Source: Solibacillus sp. FSL R5-0449
GTDB taxonomy: Bacteria; Bacillota; Bacilli; Bacillales_A; Planococcaceae
Assembly: GCF_037975215.1 (NCBI RefSeq)
Contig: NZ_CP150239.1
Coordinates: forward strand, 1,402,001 to 1,466,000
Direction: 5' to 3'
DNA length: 64,000 nucleotides
Positions 1-8,577 of this stretch are shown here, in pieces (position 1 is the first letter of the stretch; the number at the start of each line of letters is the position of its first letter). Both the position numbers and the translations under genes were made by a program. Under the pieces are notes generated by a model. The model made no database searches and was not told where the DNA came from. It saw only the letters and a list, made by a program, of their open reading frames with translations.

Positions 1-2
1 AT

Positions 3-425
3 AATGGGTTGAAAAAACTGCTGGACGGCTATTTCGATCACCGCTATTTTTTAAAATATGCGGTGCTTCGTAATGATGGACAACCAGTCTTCGAAGTGAA
101 GAAGATTTTCAGACGTGGGAAAGTGTGGTTTGAAGGAAAAGATCTTGTTCTAAACGAAAAATATATTATTAATTATGAAAACTGGCGTATTGGTGTTCCG
201 GAACTATTTATTTCAAACGAAAAATTTAAAATGAAAATCGATAAAGAAATGGAAGACTGGTCCAACTTTATTATTAATGATGAGGTTATCGCAAGGTGGC
301 TTGCTGTTTATGATGAACAATCGGATTTGTTTTCGGTTAAGCTCGTTATTTGGGAAGAAGCGCCTGTACAGGACCCGGCATTTTACATTGCAATTGCGCA
401 GGCGACACTATTTATTGGAGTATAG
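3..425 (+). CDS. Tubby/LURP-one-like protein, 5' end cut by window
   Basis: The reading frame is open from the left edge. A TTG at 9 could start it, but no Shine-Dalgarno is visible in the few bases before it, so the true start is probably outside the window. The roughly 138 visible residues are rich in beta-strand-like patterns (YAVLRNDGQPVFEVKK) that resemble the LURP-one/tubby C-terminal fold, whose members often have unclear roles. The product looks soluble, with no signal peptide or membrane segment. It is followed 11 bases later by a small same-strand gene, so the two may be co-transcribed. The family call is by pattern only. Confidence 0.55.
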   Translation, partial: NGLKKLLDGYFDHRYFLKYAVLRNDGQPVFEVKKIFRRGKVWFEGKDLVLNEKYIINYENWRIGVPELFISNEKFKMKIDKEMEDWSNFIINDEVIARWLAVYDEQSDLFSVKLVIWEEAPVQDPAFYIAIAQATLFIGV

Positions 426-436
426 GAGAATAAAAG

Positions 437-700
437 ATGAATGTTGTATTTGTATTAACAGAAACGGCTGAAGAAGTATTGCAAATGGTCAGTCAAGATG
501 TGGCGGGACTGCTTGCTGCCGTCAAGGGCGAAAGCGTTTCGTTTCCGTTTGGCAGCTACCAGTATGACAGCCACACACTGGATCATTATTTACTGGAAAA
601 TGGTACATACCAGCAAGAACTGGTCATTTATTTAAAGCCGGAGCAGAAAAAGAATGAGACGATTTTGCCGTTAACAAAAATGCAGGATGAACGTAGCTGA
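437..700 (+). CDS. Small hypothetical protein (87 aa)
   Basis: The ATG has a purine-rich AGGAGAA sequence about 6 bases upstream. The product is small, acidic to neutral and soluble, starting MNVVFVLTETAEEVLQMV, with no Cys clusters, signal peptide or membrane segment. I do not recognise a family. Its position right after the tubby-like gene on the same strand suggests a two-gene transcript. Confidence 0.6.
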   Translation: MNVVFVLTETAEEVLQMVSQDVAGLLAAVKGESVSFPFGSYQYDSHTLDHYLLENGTYQQELVIYLKPEQKKNETILPLTKMQDERS

Positions 701-794
701 TTGGCATCAATTTTGTATACGTTTCGCCTAAATAAAGGAAATTAAATTCACTTGTCGAATGTATTGATTGAATACATATTGGCAGGTGAATTTT

Positions 795-1052
795 TTGCGT
801 CAGCTAAATTTATTTGATCTGGAGTTTGAACAGTATCAGCCGAAATTTCAAGTAATGGATACTGTGAAGATCATCTTAATCGATGAACATTTAGATAGTG
901 AAACCTACCATTATCGCAAATTTTATGAAGCTCATATTATTGATAAGGTAGGGGAAGTTACGAACATTCACATAAGTACATCTGGTGTCATTACCTATGA
1001 AGTGGATCTATACGGAGCAAAATATTATTTGCTTGAAGAGGAACTTGTTTAA
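795..1052 (+). CDS. Small hypothetical protein (about 85 aa)
   Basis: The frame is open from a TTG at 768, but that codon has no ribosome binding site. A TTG at 795 lies 5 bases after AGGTGA (784-789) and is the better start, giving a product beginning MRQLNLFDLEFEQYQPKF. It contains a repeated beta-type pattern (VKIILID, EVTNIHIS, VITYEVDLYG) that suggests a small beta-rich domain for binding or regulation. I know no family for it. Repeat element copy 1 begins 18 bases downstream. Confidence 0.5.
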   Translation: MRQLNLFDLEFEQYQPKFQVMDTVKIILIDEHLDSETYHYRKFYEAHIIDKVGEVTNIHISTSGVITYEVDLYGAKYYLLEEELV

Positions 1053-1070
1053 AAAGGAATTTAAAAAGGA

Positions 1071-1412
1071 GAAGAGGCCGGGATATAAGTAGAATTATTG
1101 CTAAATAAAAGGAAAGCCTTTATTAAGAAATGGATATATTGCAAAATTGATTGGAATGGAGGGCGAGTGTAGCTGACGGCTACGCCTTTCGCTACAAGCA
1201 AAGCTTCCTGCGGGAATAGCGTGACGCCTGAGACTTGGAACAAAAGCTAAGAACGCCACGTCCTGTGGCAACGCTTTTGTGACCAACATCCTGTTGGCCT
1301 CACGCCCGCGGAAAGCGTCCCGGAATGGAAATCAATTTTAACGCTCAGCCAAAAAAAAGCTATTTTTCTCTCAGAGAAAAATAGCTTTTTTGGATTATGT
1401 CCTGGCCTCTTC
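1071..1412. repeat. Interspersed repeat element, copy 1 (inverted orientation)
   Basis: This 342-bp unit is flanked by 18-bp imperfect terminal inverted repeats: GAAGAGGCCGGGATATAA (1071-1088) against TTATGTCCTGGCCTCTTC (1395-1412). Inside are a GC-rich core shared with the copies at 8230-8564 and 51682-51924 and a smaller palindrome with ACAAAAGC/GCTTTTGT and GCCAC/GTGGC arms. A terminator-like hairpin (1352-1391) lies at the end facing the stop of the minus-strand gene at 1414. Short open frames inside appear in copies 1 and 2 only and have no ribosome binding sites, so I treat the unit as non-coding. No target-site duplication is evident. Confidence 0.85.
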
Positions 1413-1413
1413 T

Positions 1414-1605
1414 TTATTTATTTTTCCGTTCTAGTTTCATACCGATAATACGGATGACGATGCCGAATAGGATAAATACCCATCCGATGCCGATAAATAC
1501 ATAATTTAATGTTTGGTTAGTATTAGGCAGGACGCCAAACAAACCTAAACAAACGACAATAATGCCGGAAAATGATATTAGCATTCCTGCTGTTACAATA
1601 TTCAC
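1414..1605 (-). CDS. Small two-helix membrane protein
   Basis: The product is about 63 residues with two hydrophobic segments (MLISFSGIIVVCLGLFGVL and FIGIGWVFILFGIVIRIIG) and a basic tail ending LERKNK. A GTG at 1614 overlaps the ribosome binding site; the GTG at 1605, 5-6 bases after AGAGGTGA on the minus strand, is the more likely start. The function is unknown. The stop lies next to the repeat element, whose hairpin would end this transcript. Confidence 0.6.
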   Translation of the reverse strand: MNIVTAGMLISFSGIIVVCLGLFGVLPNTNQTLNYVFIGIGWVFILFGIVIRIIGMKLERKNK

Positions 1606-1763
1606 GAACTTCACCTCTGAAAGATTCTATCATGACTCACTTTCGAACACAATCTCTCCTAACTACTTGGGTAAAAAGGAATATTTTTATTTAAAAGACA
1701 ATATATTGAAACTATTGCCAATATTTTGGCGTATAATAGAGAGAAAACAAAGGAGGAATTAAA

Positions 1764-3980
1764 ATGAAAAAATGGACAACCACTCTAGGCATGTCGATTG
1801 TTTCTCTAGGATTGCTTGCCAGTCCTGCTCTTGCAGAGGCATCTATTAACCCGAAAGATGAAAGGGTGCCCATCTATGTTGCGATGACAGACGAAAGTGT
1901 CACAAAAGAACAGCTGATTCAGATTTTAAAGACGAAATTACCGGAGATGTTTGCTACATACTCTAACAGTGATTTCCAAATGACATCGATGAGCTATCAT
2001 TATGCAGACGATTTGACGACACGTTATGAGCTAACATTCCAGAAAAAAGTTAACAAACAAATGGAGGGCGGTAGTGTATCATTCAGATCGGACAATCTTG
2101 AAATAGAGTACTTATATTTCAATCCTGCAAGTATGAAGGATGCATTATTCCCAGGGAAAATAACGGAAGAGCAAGGACGTAAAATTGCAGAAGATTTCGT
2201 TAAGAAAGTTGCGTCGTCTTCCAATTATGTATTATCAAATGAAACACCTAGTTATTACAGCCGTCTCATAACGGATCCAATTACGTATAACTACAGCTTC
2301 ACTTCAACTGAAAAAGATATTCCAATTCAGGATCAGTCGATGGTAGTAAGTGTACTTGGCGATGGCAAAATCCAGTATTTCACACAAGTGAGTCCGGAAC
2401 AAAAACGGATGTCATTTGAAGAGGCGACAAATGTAGTTTCTAAAGAAGCCGCTTTAGAAAAGATGAAGGATCAACTAAATTTAACTTTGCAATATTCGAT
2501 TGATTATATGTCGATGTCTTCCAAACCTTCTGTAAAACTTGTATACTTGCCAGCGCCAAATGTCATTGGATTACATGCAACATCAAATAAATGGGCAACA
2601 ACTACAGGTAAGATGGATTCTTTAAATAACAAGTTAGCGTTACAACCGCTTGCTCCAAAACAATTAAAAGAACCATCACCAATTACTATTGACGATGCTA
2701 AAGAAATCGCAAAACAGTTAGTAGAGAGCCAGGGGAATACAACTAAATTCACGATTGACCATGCCTATGAACATGAAATGAATGACCAGGCAGTAATCAG
2801 TGTTTCATATTCTTACCGCTACCGAAACGGTTCATTCGGTTCTTCGATCGAGTTCAATAAAAATACCGGGGAACTTATTTCATACTCTGATTTCTATAGT
2901 CCAATGCCGTTTGAAGATGATGAAACGGAAAACTCAGTACCAAGATTGGATAAGGATAAAGTTTTAGCAGCAGCTGAAAAGTATGTGAAGGAACTTGCTC
3001 CGACATCTGTACATGAATATGCTAAGGCAAATACAGAACCCGTTTATGATAAAGAATCGAAAGTGCATTATGTGAATTTCCCGCGAATTAAAAACGGACT
3101 GATTGTAAATGGTGACAGTCTTTCGGTAACAATCGATGATGAAGGGAAATTAAAATCATTCTACCGCTATCCATTAGAAATTGAGGAATGGCCGGATGCT
3201 GCTGCATCAGTTTCAAGTGAAGAGGCGAAAAAGCTGTTTGCTGATGCACTGGATGTTAAGCTTGTTTACCACAGACTGCAAAATGAAGACGGAAAATACG
3301 AACTCGTATATGTGCCGACAGTGAAGGGACAAGAGTACTATCAAATCGATGTGAACAGCGGTGAAGTTTTCAGTCCATATGCTCAAACTGAAAAAGCGAA
3401 AGTTACTCACCCGACTGCCGAAAAGGAACTGAACTATTTAATCCAGGCAGGTGCGATTGAGGTAAATGATCCGAAAAGTTTCAATGCGGATACAGCCATT
3501 TCTCAAGGGCAGGCATTACAAACAATAATAAAATCCATCACTTATTTCTATGAAGATTATTATGCATACCGTCAGGAGCAGCCACCTGTTTCATTTGAAG
3601 ATATTAATCCGGAACATCCTTACTATAATGTAGTGGAAACGGCAACACGTCTAGGTATCTTAAATCCGCTTGAAGATGAATTGAACATCGACCAAAAAGT
3701 AACAAATGAACAATTAGCCGTTTGGTACATCCGTACACTTGGTCTTGAACAAGCAGCAAAGCATCCTGATATTTATCAGTTAAAGATTAAAGATGCAGCT
3801 GATGTGGATCCGGAAAAAATCGGCTATGTAGCGATTTCACACGTGTTAGGACTTCAAGGTACTGATCAATCAATGTTCCTGCCGAAAAAAGAAGTGACAT
3901 ATGCACAACTTGCAAAATCCATTATTGAGCTTGCATACGAAATTGCAGAAAAGCGAAACAGCGGCTCATATTACTACTAA
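1764..3980 (+). CDS. Secreted YcdB/YcdC (PepSY-like) protein with C-terminal SLH-type region
   Basis: A 738-residue exported protein. Residues 1-25 form a Sec signal peptide ending ALAEA. The middle holds two repeats of the PepSY/YcdB type (EEQGRKIAEDFVKKV, DDAKEIAKQLV, EAAKKLFADALD), a family usually thought to inhibit or accompany proteases at the cell surface. From about residue 545 come three S-layer-homology-like modules (LNYLIQAGAIEV, VETATRLGILNP, AISHVLGLQGTD), which in Bacilli bind pyruvylated wall polymers. The start follows AAAGGAGG with good spacing. It stands alone, between a small membrane gene and its own terminator. Wall anchoring is inferred from the SLH-type region; the function is unknown. 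Confidence 0.85.
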   Translation: MKKWTTTLGMSIVSLGLLASPALAEASINPKDERVPIYVAMTDESVTKEQLIQILKTKLPEMFATYSNSDFQMTSMSYHYADDLTTRYELTFQKKVNKQMEGGSVSFRSDNLEIEYLYFNPASMKDALFPGKITEEQGRKIAEDFVKKVASSSNYVLSNETPSYYSRLITDPITYNYSFTSTEKDIPIQDQSMVVSVLGDGKIQYFTQVSPEQKRMSFEEATNVVSKEAALEKMKDQLNLTLQYSIDYMSMSSKPSVKLVYLPAPNVIGLHATSNKWATTTGKMDSLNNKLALQPLAPKQLKEPSPITIDDAKEIAKQLVESQGNTTKFTIDHAYEHEMNDQAVISVSYSYRYRNGSFGSSIEFNKNTGELISYSDFYSPMPFEDDETENSVPRLDKDKVLAAAEKYVKELAPTSVHEYAKANTEPVYDKESKVHYVNFPRIKNGLIVNGDSLSVTIDDEGKLKSFYRYPLEIEEWPDAAASVSSEEAKKLFADALDVKLVYHRLQNEDGKYELVYVPTVKGQEYYQIDVNSGEVFSPYAQTEKAKVTHPTAEKELNYLIQAGAIEVNDPKSFNADTAISQGQALQTIIKSITYFYEDYYAYRQEQPPVSFEDINPEHPYYNVVETATRLGILNPLEDELNIDQKVTNEQLAVWYIRTLGLEQAAKHPDIYQLKIKDAADVDPEKIGYVAISHVLGLQGTDQSMFLPKKEVTYAQLAKSIIELAYEIAEKRNSGSYYY

Positions 3981-3999
3981 GCACTTTTATACTTCTAAA

Positions 4000-4034
4000 C
4001 TCGTGAAGTTTTTAAACACTTCACGGGTTTTTTA
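4000..4034 (+). terminator. Rho-independent terminator after the SLH-type protein gene
   Basis: CGTGAAGT (4002-4009) pairs with ACTTCACG (4018-4025), followed by a run of six T. Confidence 0.85.
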
Positions 4035-4211
4035 ATATTTTTTAATAAAATAAGGAATATACGTTCTCTTTTGTGTAATCGTTAGTGGTTTAACTGTACC
4101 AACTTGTGATAAAATAATTTAAAGTGCTAAACTGAAAAAAATCGCGATAATTTTTTTGAAACGTTGTAAGATAGTACAAGTAACGAATCAATAATGGAAG
4201 TTGGGAAAAGA

Positions 4212-4640
4212 ATGCAAAAAAATAAATACCGAATTCATAGTAATGTTCTTTTTGAAATTGCGCAAAGCCGTTCATTTACAGAAAAGGACAATATCGATGA
4301 ACGCTTTGATGAAGAGGGAAAAATTAAATTACTAAGTGACCGTGCTGGAGCGGACTTATCACTTTCTATTGTAAAAACTGAAGATGGAATCGCCTATTCA
4401 GTGAAATGGGACGACTCTGAAGAAGTTTTCAAAGGTTGGAACATGGCATGGGAAGAATTTATTTGGTGCTTAGGTGTTGTCAATAAACCACTTGAAGAAG
4501 CGGCAAAGAAAGCAGCTGAAGAAGCAAAACGTCGTGCAGCTGAAGAAGCATTACTGGCAGAAGAAAATGCAGAACTTGAAGAAGCTGTAACTGAGGAAAC
4601 TGTATCAGAAGAAGCTTCAACTGAAGAATCATCTAAATAA
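4212..4640 (+). CDS. Hypothetical protein with Ala/Glu-rich coiled tail
   Basis: About 142 residues. The first 95 form a compact domain with a conserved-looking tail (WNMAWEEFIWCLGVV). From about residue 97 the chain becomes a highly charged Ala/Glu/Lys helix (EEAAKKAAEEAKRRAAEEA) and then an acidic Glu/Thr/Ser tail. The ATG at 4194 has no ribosome binding site; the one at 4212 follows GGAAG and TTGGGA and is preferred. No signal peptide or membrane segment is visible. The tail resembles flexible acidic tails of nucleic-acid-associated proteins, but I recognise no family and assign no function. Confidence 0.65.
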   Translation: MQKNKYRIHSNVLFEIAQSRSFTEKDNIDERFDEEGKIKLLSDRAGADLSLSIVKTEDGIAYSVKWDDSEEVFKGWNMAWEEFIWCLGVVNKPLEEAAKKAAEEAKRRAAEEALLAEENAELEEAVTEETVSEEASTEESSK

Positions 4641-4642
4641 TC

Positions 4643-4680
4643 AAAAACGCCTTCGCAATATAATTGCAGAAGGCGTTTTT
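4643..4680 (+). terminator. Terminator after the acidic-tail gene
   Basis: Long stem AAAAACGCCTTC / GAAGGCGTTTTT around an inner GCAAT/ATTGC stem; T-rich on both strands, so it could work in both directions. Confidence 0.9.
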
Positions 4681-4700
4681 GATTGTAATTCATTTGGTGA

Positions 4701-4742
4701 AAAAAACATCCACCCTCCATATAAGAGGAAGTGGATGTTTTA
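4701..4742 (-). terminator. Terminator for the MATE gene
   Basis: AACATCCAC (4705-4713) pairs with GTGGATGTT (4731-4739), with a T-run on the minus strand immediately after the stem, just past the end of the MATE gene. Confidence 0.8.
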
Positions 4743-4748
4743 CAATGC

Positions 4749-6095
4749 TTATTTATCTGAACTGACAATCGCATAGCGTTCCCATTTTCGGCTACGCCAG
4801 CGGAAAATAACGAGTATTGCACGGATCCATTCATCACATGCAATAGCCAGCCATACACCGACAAGACCTAAATCAAGAACAAAGACAAATAAATAACCTA
4901 GCGATAAGCCGATCAAAATCATGGAAACGAATCCAATACGCACAGGGTAAGCGGCATCCCCGGAAGCACGCAATGAATTGATGATTGTAATGTTAACCGT
5001 ACGTCCTGTTTCCAGTAAAATACTTAATAGTAATACACTGGCCCCAATTTTAATAATTTCTTCATTACTAGTGAATAGGCCCATCAATGATTCTCTGAAG
5101 AGAATAATAATTGCAACCATTGATAATGTAAAAATCAGTGCCGATTTTACACCAAACCATACTTTATTATAGGCCAACTCTTTATCACCAGCTCCGACAT
5201 ACCGTCCAACTAAAATAGCAGTTGCCATCCCGATTGCCATGGCGAAAAGATAAGTAAACATCGATATATTCACGGCATACTGACGGGCAGACAATGCCTC
5301 GGCCCCTATAAAGGTTACATAATAGAGAAGGACAATTTGATTTGTCTGGTAAAGCACCTGTTCCAATGCTGAGGGTATCCCGATTTTTAATATTTTGGAA
5401 ATATAGTTTTTAGACAATCGATAGTAATCCGCCCACTCGATACGAACTTCTAACGCCTGGTATAAGAGCCAGAAAAAAACAGCCGCAGCAAGCACACGAC
5501 TAATAATAGAAGAAATCGCTGCACCTTCCACACCTAGTTCCGGCATCCCGAATTTCCCAAAAATTAAAATATAGTTTAAAACGACGTGCACAATATTCAT
5601 TGCAAGCGAAACGTACATTGTTTGTTTCGTCCAGCCTTGTACACGAATAATGGAAGACATAGAAGTAATTAAAGCCTGAACGAATATAAATCCTCCGACA
5701 ATGACTAAATAGCTTTGCGCTGCTTCCAATACAGCACCTTGCAGGTTCATCATCTTCATTAAAACATCTGAAAACAATAAAAATAACCCGCTGATGACTA
5801 AACCGACGAGCAAATTGAGTGTTACCGATAAAGCAGCAATTTGTGATGCTTCAGCAATTAGTCGTGATCCTAAATATTGTGAAACAACAATGGAAGCACC
5901 TGTACCGATAACCCCCAGTAATAAAATTGCAATTTGTATATATTGATTGGCTGTTCCTACACCGGCTACTGCATCATCCGACACAGCACTTAACATAAAA
6001 GTATCCGCTAATCCCATTAGCATAAATAGGAACAACTCTAAAAATAATGGCCATGTTAACTTAAATAAACTTAATTCTTTCGTGCCTTTTTCCAA
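4749..6095 (-). CDS. MATE-family multidrug/cation exporter
   Basis: A 448-residue polytopic membrane protein with about 12 transmembrane helices, the usual MATE length. The N-terminal PLFLELFLFMLMGLADTFML and the duplicated second half (IGIPSALEQVLYQTNQIVLLYY) match the two six-helix bundles of MATE transporters, which expel drugs or organic cations in exchange for Na+ or H+. The start is TTG with a weak AGAGTGA ribosome binding site. It is a single-gene unit with its own terminator. The substrate cannot be told from the sequence. Confidence 0.85.
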   Translation of the reverse strand: MEKGTKELSLFKLTWPLFLELFLFMLMGLADTFMLSAVSDDAVAGVGTANQYIQIAILLLGVIGTGASIVVSQYLGSRLIAEASQIAALSVTLNLLVGLVISGLFLLFSDVLMKMMNLQGAVLEAAQSYLVIVGGFIFVQALITSMSSIIRVQGWTKQTMYVSLAMNIVHVVLNYILIFGKFGMPELGVEGAAISSIISRVLAAAVFFWLLYQALEVRIEWADYYRLSKNYISKILKIGIPSALEQVLYQTNQIVLLYYVTFIGAEALSARQYAVNISMFTYLFAMAIGMATAILVGRYVGAGDKELAYNKVWFGVKSALIFTLSMVAIIILFRESLMGLFTSNEEIIKIGASVLLLSILLETGRTVNITIINSLRASGDAAYPVRIGFVSMILIGLSLGYLFVFVLDLGLVGVWLAIACDEWIRAILVIFRWRSRKWERYAIVSSDK

Positions 6096-6291
6096 TCAGT
6101 TCACTCTTTCTATTGTTAAAATCAAAACAAAAAATATATTAGCATAAATTGTTACTATAGGATAGTTTTTTACTCATACGTTTAAAAAGGGTAAAAAGTC
6201 ATTAGAAATTTGTTGAAATGAAGTTATATTTAGTCAAATAGTTAAGTTTATTCAGAAATTTGTAATATGTTATCGACACAATTCGACTTTT

Positions 6292-6308
6292 TGTTATCGA
6301 ATTGTAAT
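6292..6308 (+). promoter_or_regulatory. WalR (YycF) box
   Basis: TGTTATCGAATTGTAAT matches the established WalR site TGTWAH-N5-TGTWAH at every defined position. It lies about 110 bases before a LysM-3D gene. In Bacillus subtilis the LysM-3D gene yocH is a known WalR target, which supports a functional site. Confidence 0.75.
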
Positions 6309-6417
6309 ATAGGTGGTATGTAGTTGTCATGTTACTGAAATATAGAAAGGTTATGCTAGTTCATGTTGAATCAAAAAGATTTTTCACGACACTTTTTCTG
6401 GAGGGAAATATTCAAGT

Positions 6418-6993
6418 ATGATCAAGAAAGTAGTAGCATTTATTGCGGTTATGGTCGCAAGCACATTTATTTTTGTAGGAACGTCAGAGGCAGCTTCACA
6501 TACAATCAAAAAAGGCGAGAATTTAACAATGCTTGCGAAGAAATATGATACATCAGTAAAAGAACTCATGGCATTGAATGATTTAAAGACTTCAAAAGTA
6601 CAAGTAAAACAAGTCCTTAAACTACCAAGCCATATTAAAAATAAACCAGCAGTAAAGAAAACAACAGTAAAAAAATCCGCTACACATCCAAGTAATGTGA
6701 AAAAAACAATTAAGATGTCAGCAACGGCCTATACGGCAAGTTGCAAAGGATGTTCAGGTATTACGAAAACAGGGTTAAATTTACGTAAAAACCCTAGTTT
6801 GAAGGTGATAGCCGTTGATCCGAAAATCATTCCACTTGGTTCGAAAGTATGGGTGGAAGGCTATGGAATAGCAGTTGCCGGTGATATTGGCAGTGCCATA
6901 AAAGGAAAAAAAATTGACGTCTTTATTAGTAAAAAGGCGACAGCTAAAAACTGGGGACGAAAAACTGTTACTGTAAAAATCCTAAAATCATAA
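6418..6993 (+). CDS. Secreted LysM and 3D-domain cell wall protein (YocH-like)
   Basis: 191 residues: signal peptide 1-26 (ending SEAAS), one LysM domain at about 27-70 (HTIKKGENLTMLAKKY) for peptidoglycan binding, a basic linker, then a C-terminal 3D domain at about 97-191. The three acidic residues that name the 3D domain are visible (VDP at 134, GDIGSAIKG at 156, IDVF at 167). The fold is related to lytic transglycosylases, so a role in wall turnover is likely. GGAGGG lies rather far (13 bases) before the ATG, but no other in-frame start fits. A WalR box upstream suggests control by the essential wall-homeostasis system. Confidence 0.88.
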   Translation: MIKKVVAFIAVMVASTFIFVGTSEAASHTIKKGENLTMLAKKYDTSVKELMALNDLKTSKVQVKQVLKLPSHIKNKPAVKKTTVKKSATHPSNVKKTIKMSATAYTASCKGCSGITKTGLNLRKNPSLKVIAVDPKIIPLGSKVWVEGYGIAVAGDIGSAIKGKKIDVFISKKATAKNWGRKTVTVKILKS

Positions 6994-6996
6994 AAC

Positions 6997-7041
6997 AAAG
7001 CCTATTGCGAGGGAATGATACTTTCTCACAATAGGTTTTTT
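6997..7041 (+). terminator. Terminator after the LysM-3D gene
   Basis: AAAGCCTATTGCGAG pairs with CTCACAATAGG (one mismatch), followed by TTTTTT. Confidence 0.85.
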
Positions 7042-7092
7042 CATTTTACGTTATAATAAATAGAGATATTACGAAAGGAATGGAAATGTGAA

Positions 7093-7263
7093 ATGTTCTT
7101 TTATGAGACTACTTGCCGGTATTGCCGGAAATCATTCAAATTGATGGAAGGCACTAAAAACTATCAGCAATTTAAAGTAAATCGACAAGCCAGCGTTAGT
7201 TGTGATGATTGTGAACGGCGGATCGAAGCAGATTCCAGGAAATATTTGTTCAACCGTGATTAG
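7093..7263 (+). CDS. Small zinc-ribbon-like protein (56 aa)
   Basis: A short gene starting ATG and ending TAG. The product MFFYETTCRYCRKSF... has two CxxC pairs (TCRYC near residue 8 and SCDDC near residue 39), an arrangement typical of small zinc-ribbon proteins such as the DUF2197 type. A TATAAT-like box lies about 40 bases upstream; the ribosome binding site is weak (AAAGGA about 14 bases before). The stop overlaps by 4 bases the stop of the convergent gene. The conserved Cys pattern makes it more than a chance open frame. Confidence 0.6.
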   Translation: MFFYETTCRYCRKSFKLMEGTKNYQQFKVNRQASVSCDDCERRIEADSRKYLFNRD

Positions 7264-7520
7264 GGAGCACCCATCATTTTTCTTATTTGGCGAAGTTCCC
7301 GAATTAATTTATCGATTTCATTTTGCATTTGCTTAAAATCAGATTCATTACCTTTATCATTGGATGGTTGCTGTCCATTTTGTTCCTCAAGCAGCTTTAA
7401 CGCGATACCGGCAGAAATCATACCCAATACATCGCCGATTGTAGTGACAGCAGCACCTGCATAGGCAAGTCTGGCAGCAATTATCTCCAAAGAGGGTGTA
7501 GCATCCATTTCACTTTTCAA
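7260..7520 (-). CDS. Small hypothetical protein with helical hydrophobic N-half
   Basis: 86 residues. AGGAGG lies 7 bases before the TTG start on the minus strand. Residues 8-42 form a hydrophobic Ala/Gly/Ile-rich helix pair (AARLAYAGAAVTTIGDVLGM), followed by a Gln/Asn-rich linker and a charged helix (EIDKLIRELRQIRKMMG) that could form a coiled coil. It may attach to membranes or pack as a small oligomer. I do not recognise a named family. Confidence 0.6.
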   Translation of the reverse strand: MKSEMDATPSLEIIAARLAYAGAAVTTIGDVLGMISAGIALKLLEEQNGQQPSNDKGNESDFKQMQNEIDKLIRELRQIRKMMGAP

Positions 7521-7629
7521 ATGTATTCCTCCTATTCTAAGGCAAATCCCTTACCTTATGTATATACGCTTGAAAAGTTTTCATTATATGTTTTATTGTG
7601 AGTTGATACAAAAAAGGAGTTGGTTAATT

Positions 7630-7962
7630 ATGGAGGGCAAAAAAGTAGAAATAAAATGTAGAAACTGTCAGGAACAAATGACAATTGATTTTTCTTCCGA
7701 TCGCTTTTCATCGCAAATACAAATATTTAACGGGAAAAAACAACAGAAAAGAACATATATTAAGGAATGCCCGCATTGCCATACAATCAACTCTGTCACG
7801 AGCGATAAAAAAGAGGAGTGGGGCAATCGAAAAGGCCCTAATTTTAAGCTGTTTATGTTTTCCGGGGTGTTTGGCTGCTTAGGATTTATCATAATTGGTC
7901 TCCTTTTTCTTTATTTTGCGTTTAAAGGATTCGGTTTTGTTGTAGATTGGTTATTTAATTAA
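7630..7962 (+). CDS. Zinc-ribbon membrane protein (110 aa)
   Basis: AAAGGAG lies 10 bases before the ATG at 7630, so I prefer it to the upstream in-frame ATG at 7558. The N-terminal half carries two CxxC knuckles (CRNC near residue 9 and CPHC near 47), a treble-clef or zinc-ribbon pattern. The C-terminal third is a hydrophobic membrane anchor (LGFIIIGLLFLYFAF). The architecture suggests a small membrane-tethered zinc protein. Its partner is unknown. Confidence 0.65.
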   Translation: MEGKKVEIKCRNCQEQMTIDFSSDRFSSQIQIFNGKKQQKRTYIKECPHCHTINSVTSDKKEEWGNRKGPNFKLFMFSGVFGCLGFIIIGLLFLYFAFKGFGFVVDWLFN

Positions 7963-8013
7963 GGAAAGAATCAACTTTCGTGCTATAATAAAGAGCTTGT
8001 GGAGGTGTAGTTA

Positions 8014-8223
8014 ATGTCAAAAAAATGGACAATCCATTCAATTCGTGAATATGTTGAAAAGAATACAGATACAAAATTATTATCAACTGAATTTAAAGGT
8101 TTTTCACAAAAGTTAGATTTCCAATGTGCGTGCGGGAACACATTCCAAAAACCTTGGAAAAAATTCAAAGAAAATAAACAGCAAAAATGTGAAGTGTGCC
8201 AGCCACCAAAAGAATCACGCTAA
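8014..8223 (+). CDS. Small Cys-rich protein (69 aa)
   Basis: GGAGGTG lies 7 bases before the ATG. The product is basic and short, with a CxC plus CxxC set (CACG near residue 38, CEVC near 60), suggesting one metal-binding site. No signal peptide or membrane segment is seen. A TATAAT-like box lies about 30 bases upstream, so it may have its own promoter. The hairpin of repeat copy 2, starting 25 bases after the stop, would serve as its terminator. Confidence 0.65.
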   Translation: MSKKWTIHSIREYVEKNTDTKLLSTEFKGFSQKLDFQCACGNTFQKPWKKFKENKQQKCEVCQPPKESR

Positions 8224-8229
8224 TCAAAT

Positions 8230-8564
8230 ATCTATGTAACATCAAAAAACGCTATTTTTCTCTGAGAGAAAAATAGCGTTTCTTTGCTGAGCGTTAAAAT
8301 TGATTTCCATTCCGGGACGCTTTCCGCGGACGTGAGGCCAATAGGATGTTGGTCACAAAAGCGTTGCCACAGGACGTGGCGTTCTTAGCTTTTGTTCCTA
8401 GTCTCAGGCGTCACGCTATTCCCGCAGGAAGCTTTGCTTGTAGCGAAAGGCGTAGCCGTCAGCTACACTCGCCCTCCATTCCAATCAATTTTGCAAAAAA
8501 TCCGTTTCTTAATAAAGGATTTCCTATTATTTAACGGTCTTTCTACCTATGTCCCAGCCACTTT
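8230..8564. repeat. Interspersed repeat element, copy 2
   Basis: About 335 bp, nearly identical in its core to copy 1 read in the opposite direction. The hairpin AACGCTATTTTTCTC / GAGAAAAATAGCGTT (8248-8280) with trailing T lies at the left, facing the stop of the gene at 8223. The inner palindrome with ACAAAAGC/GCTTTTGT arms is kept. The right end keeps TATGTCCCAGCC; the left terminal repeat has decayed. It sits between convergent genes. Confidence 0.85.
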
Positions 8565-8577
8565 GATCATATTGGCT

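Noticed and set aside
1101-1289. Short open frames in the repeat element as a gene, since similar frames occur in copies 1 and 2
   Set aside because: They have no ribosome binding site, copy 3 lacks most of them, and the DNA is a palindromic non-coding core.
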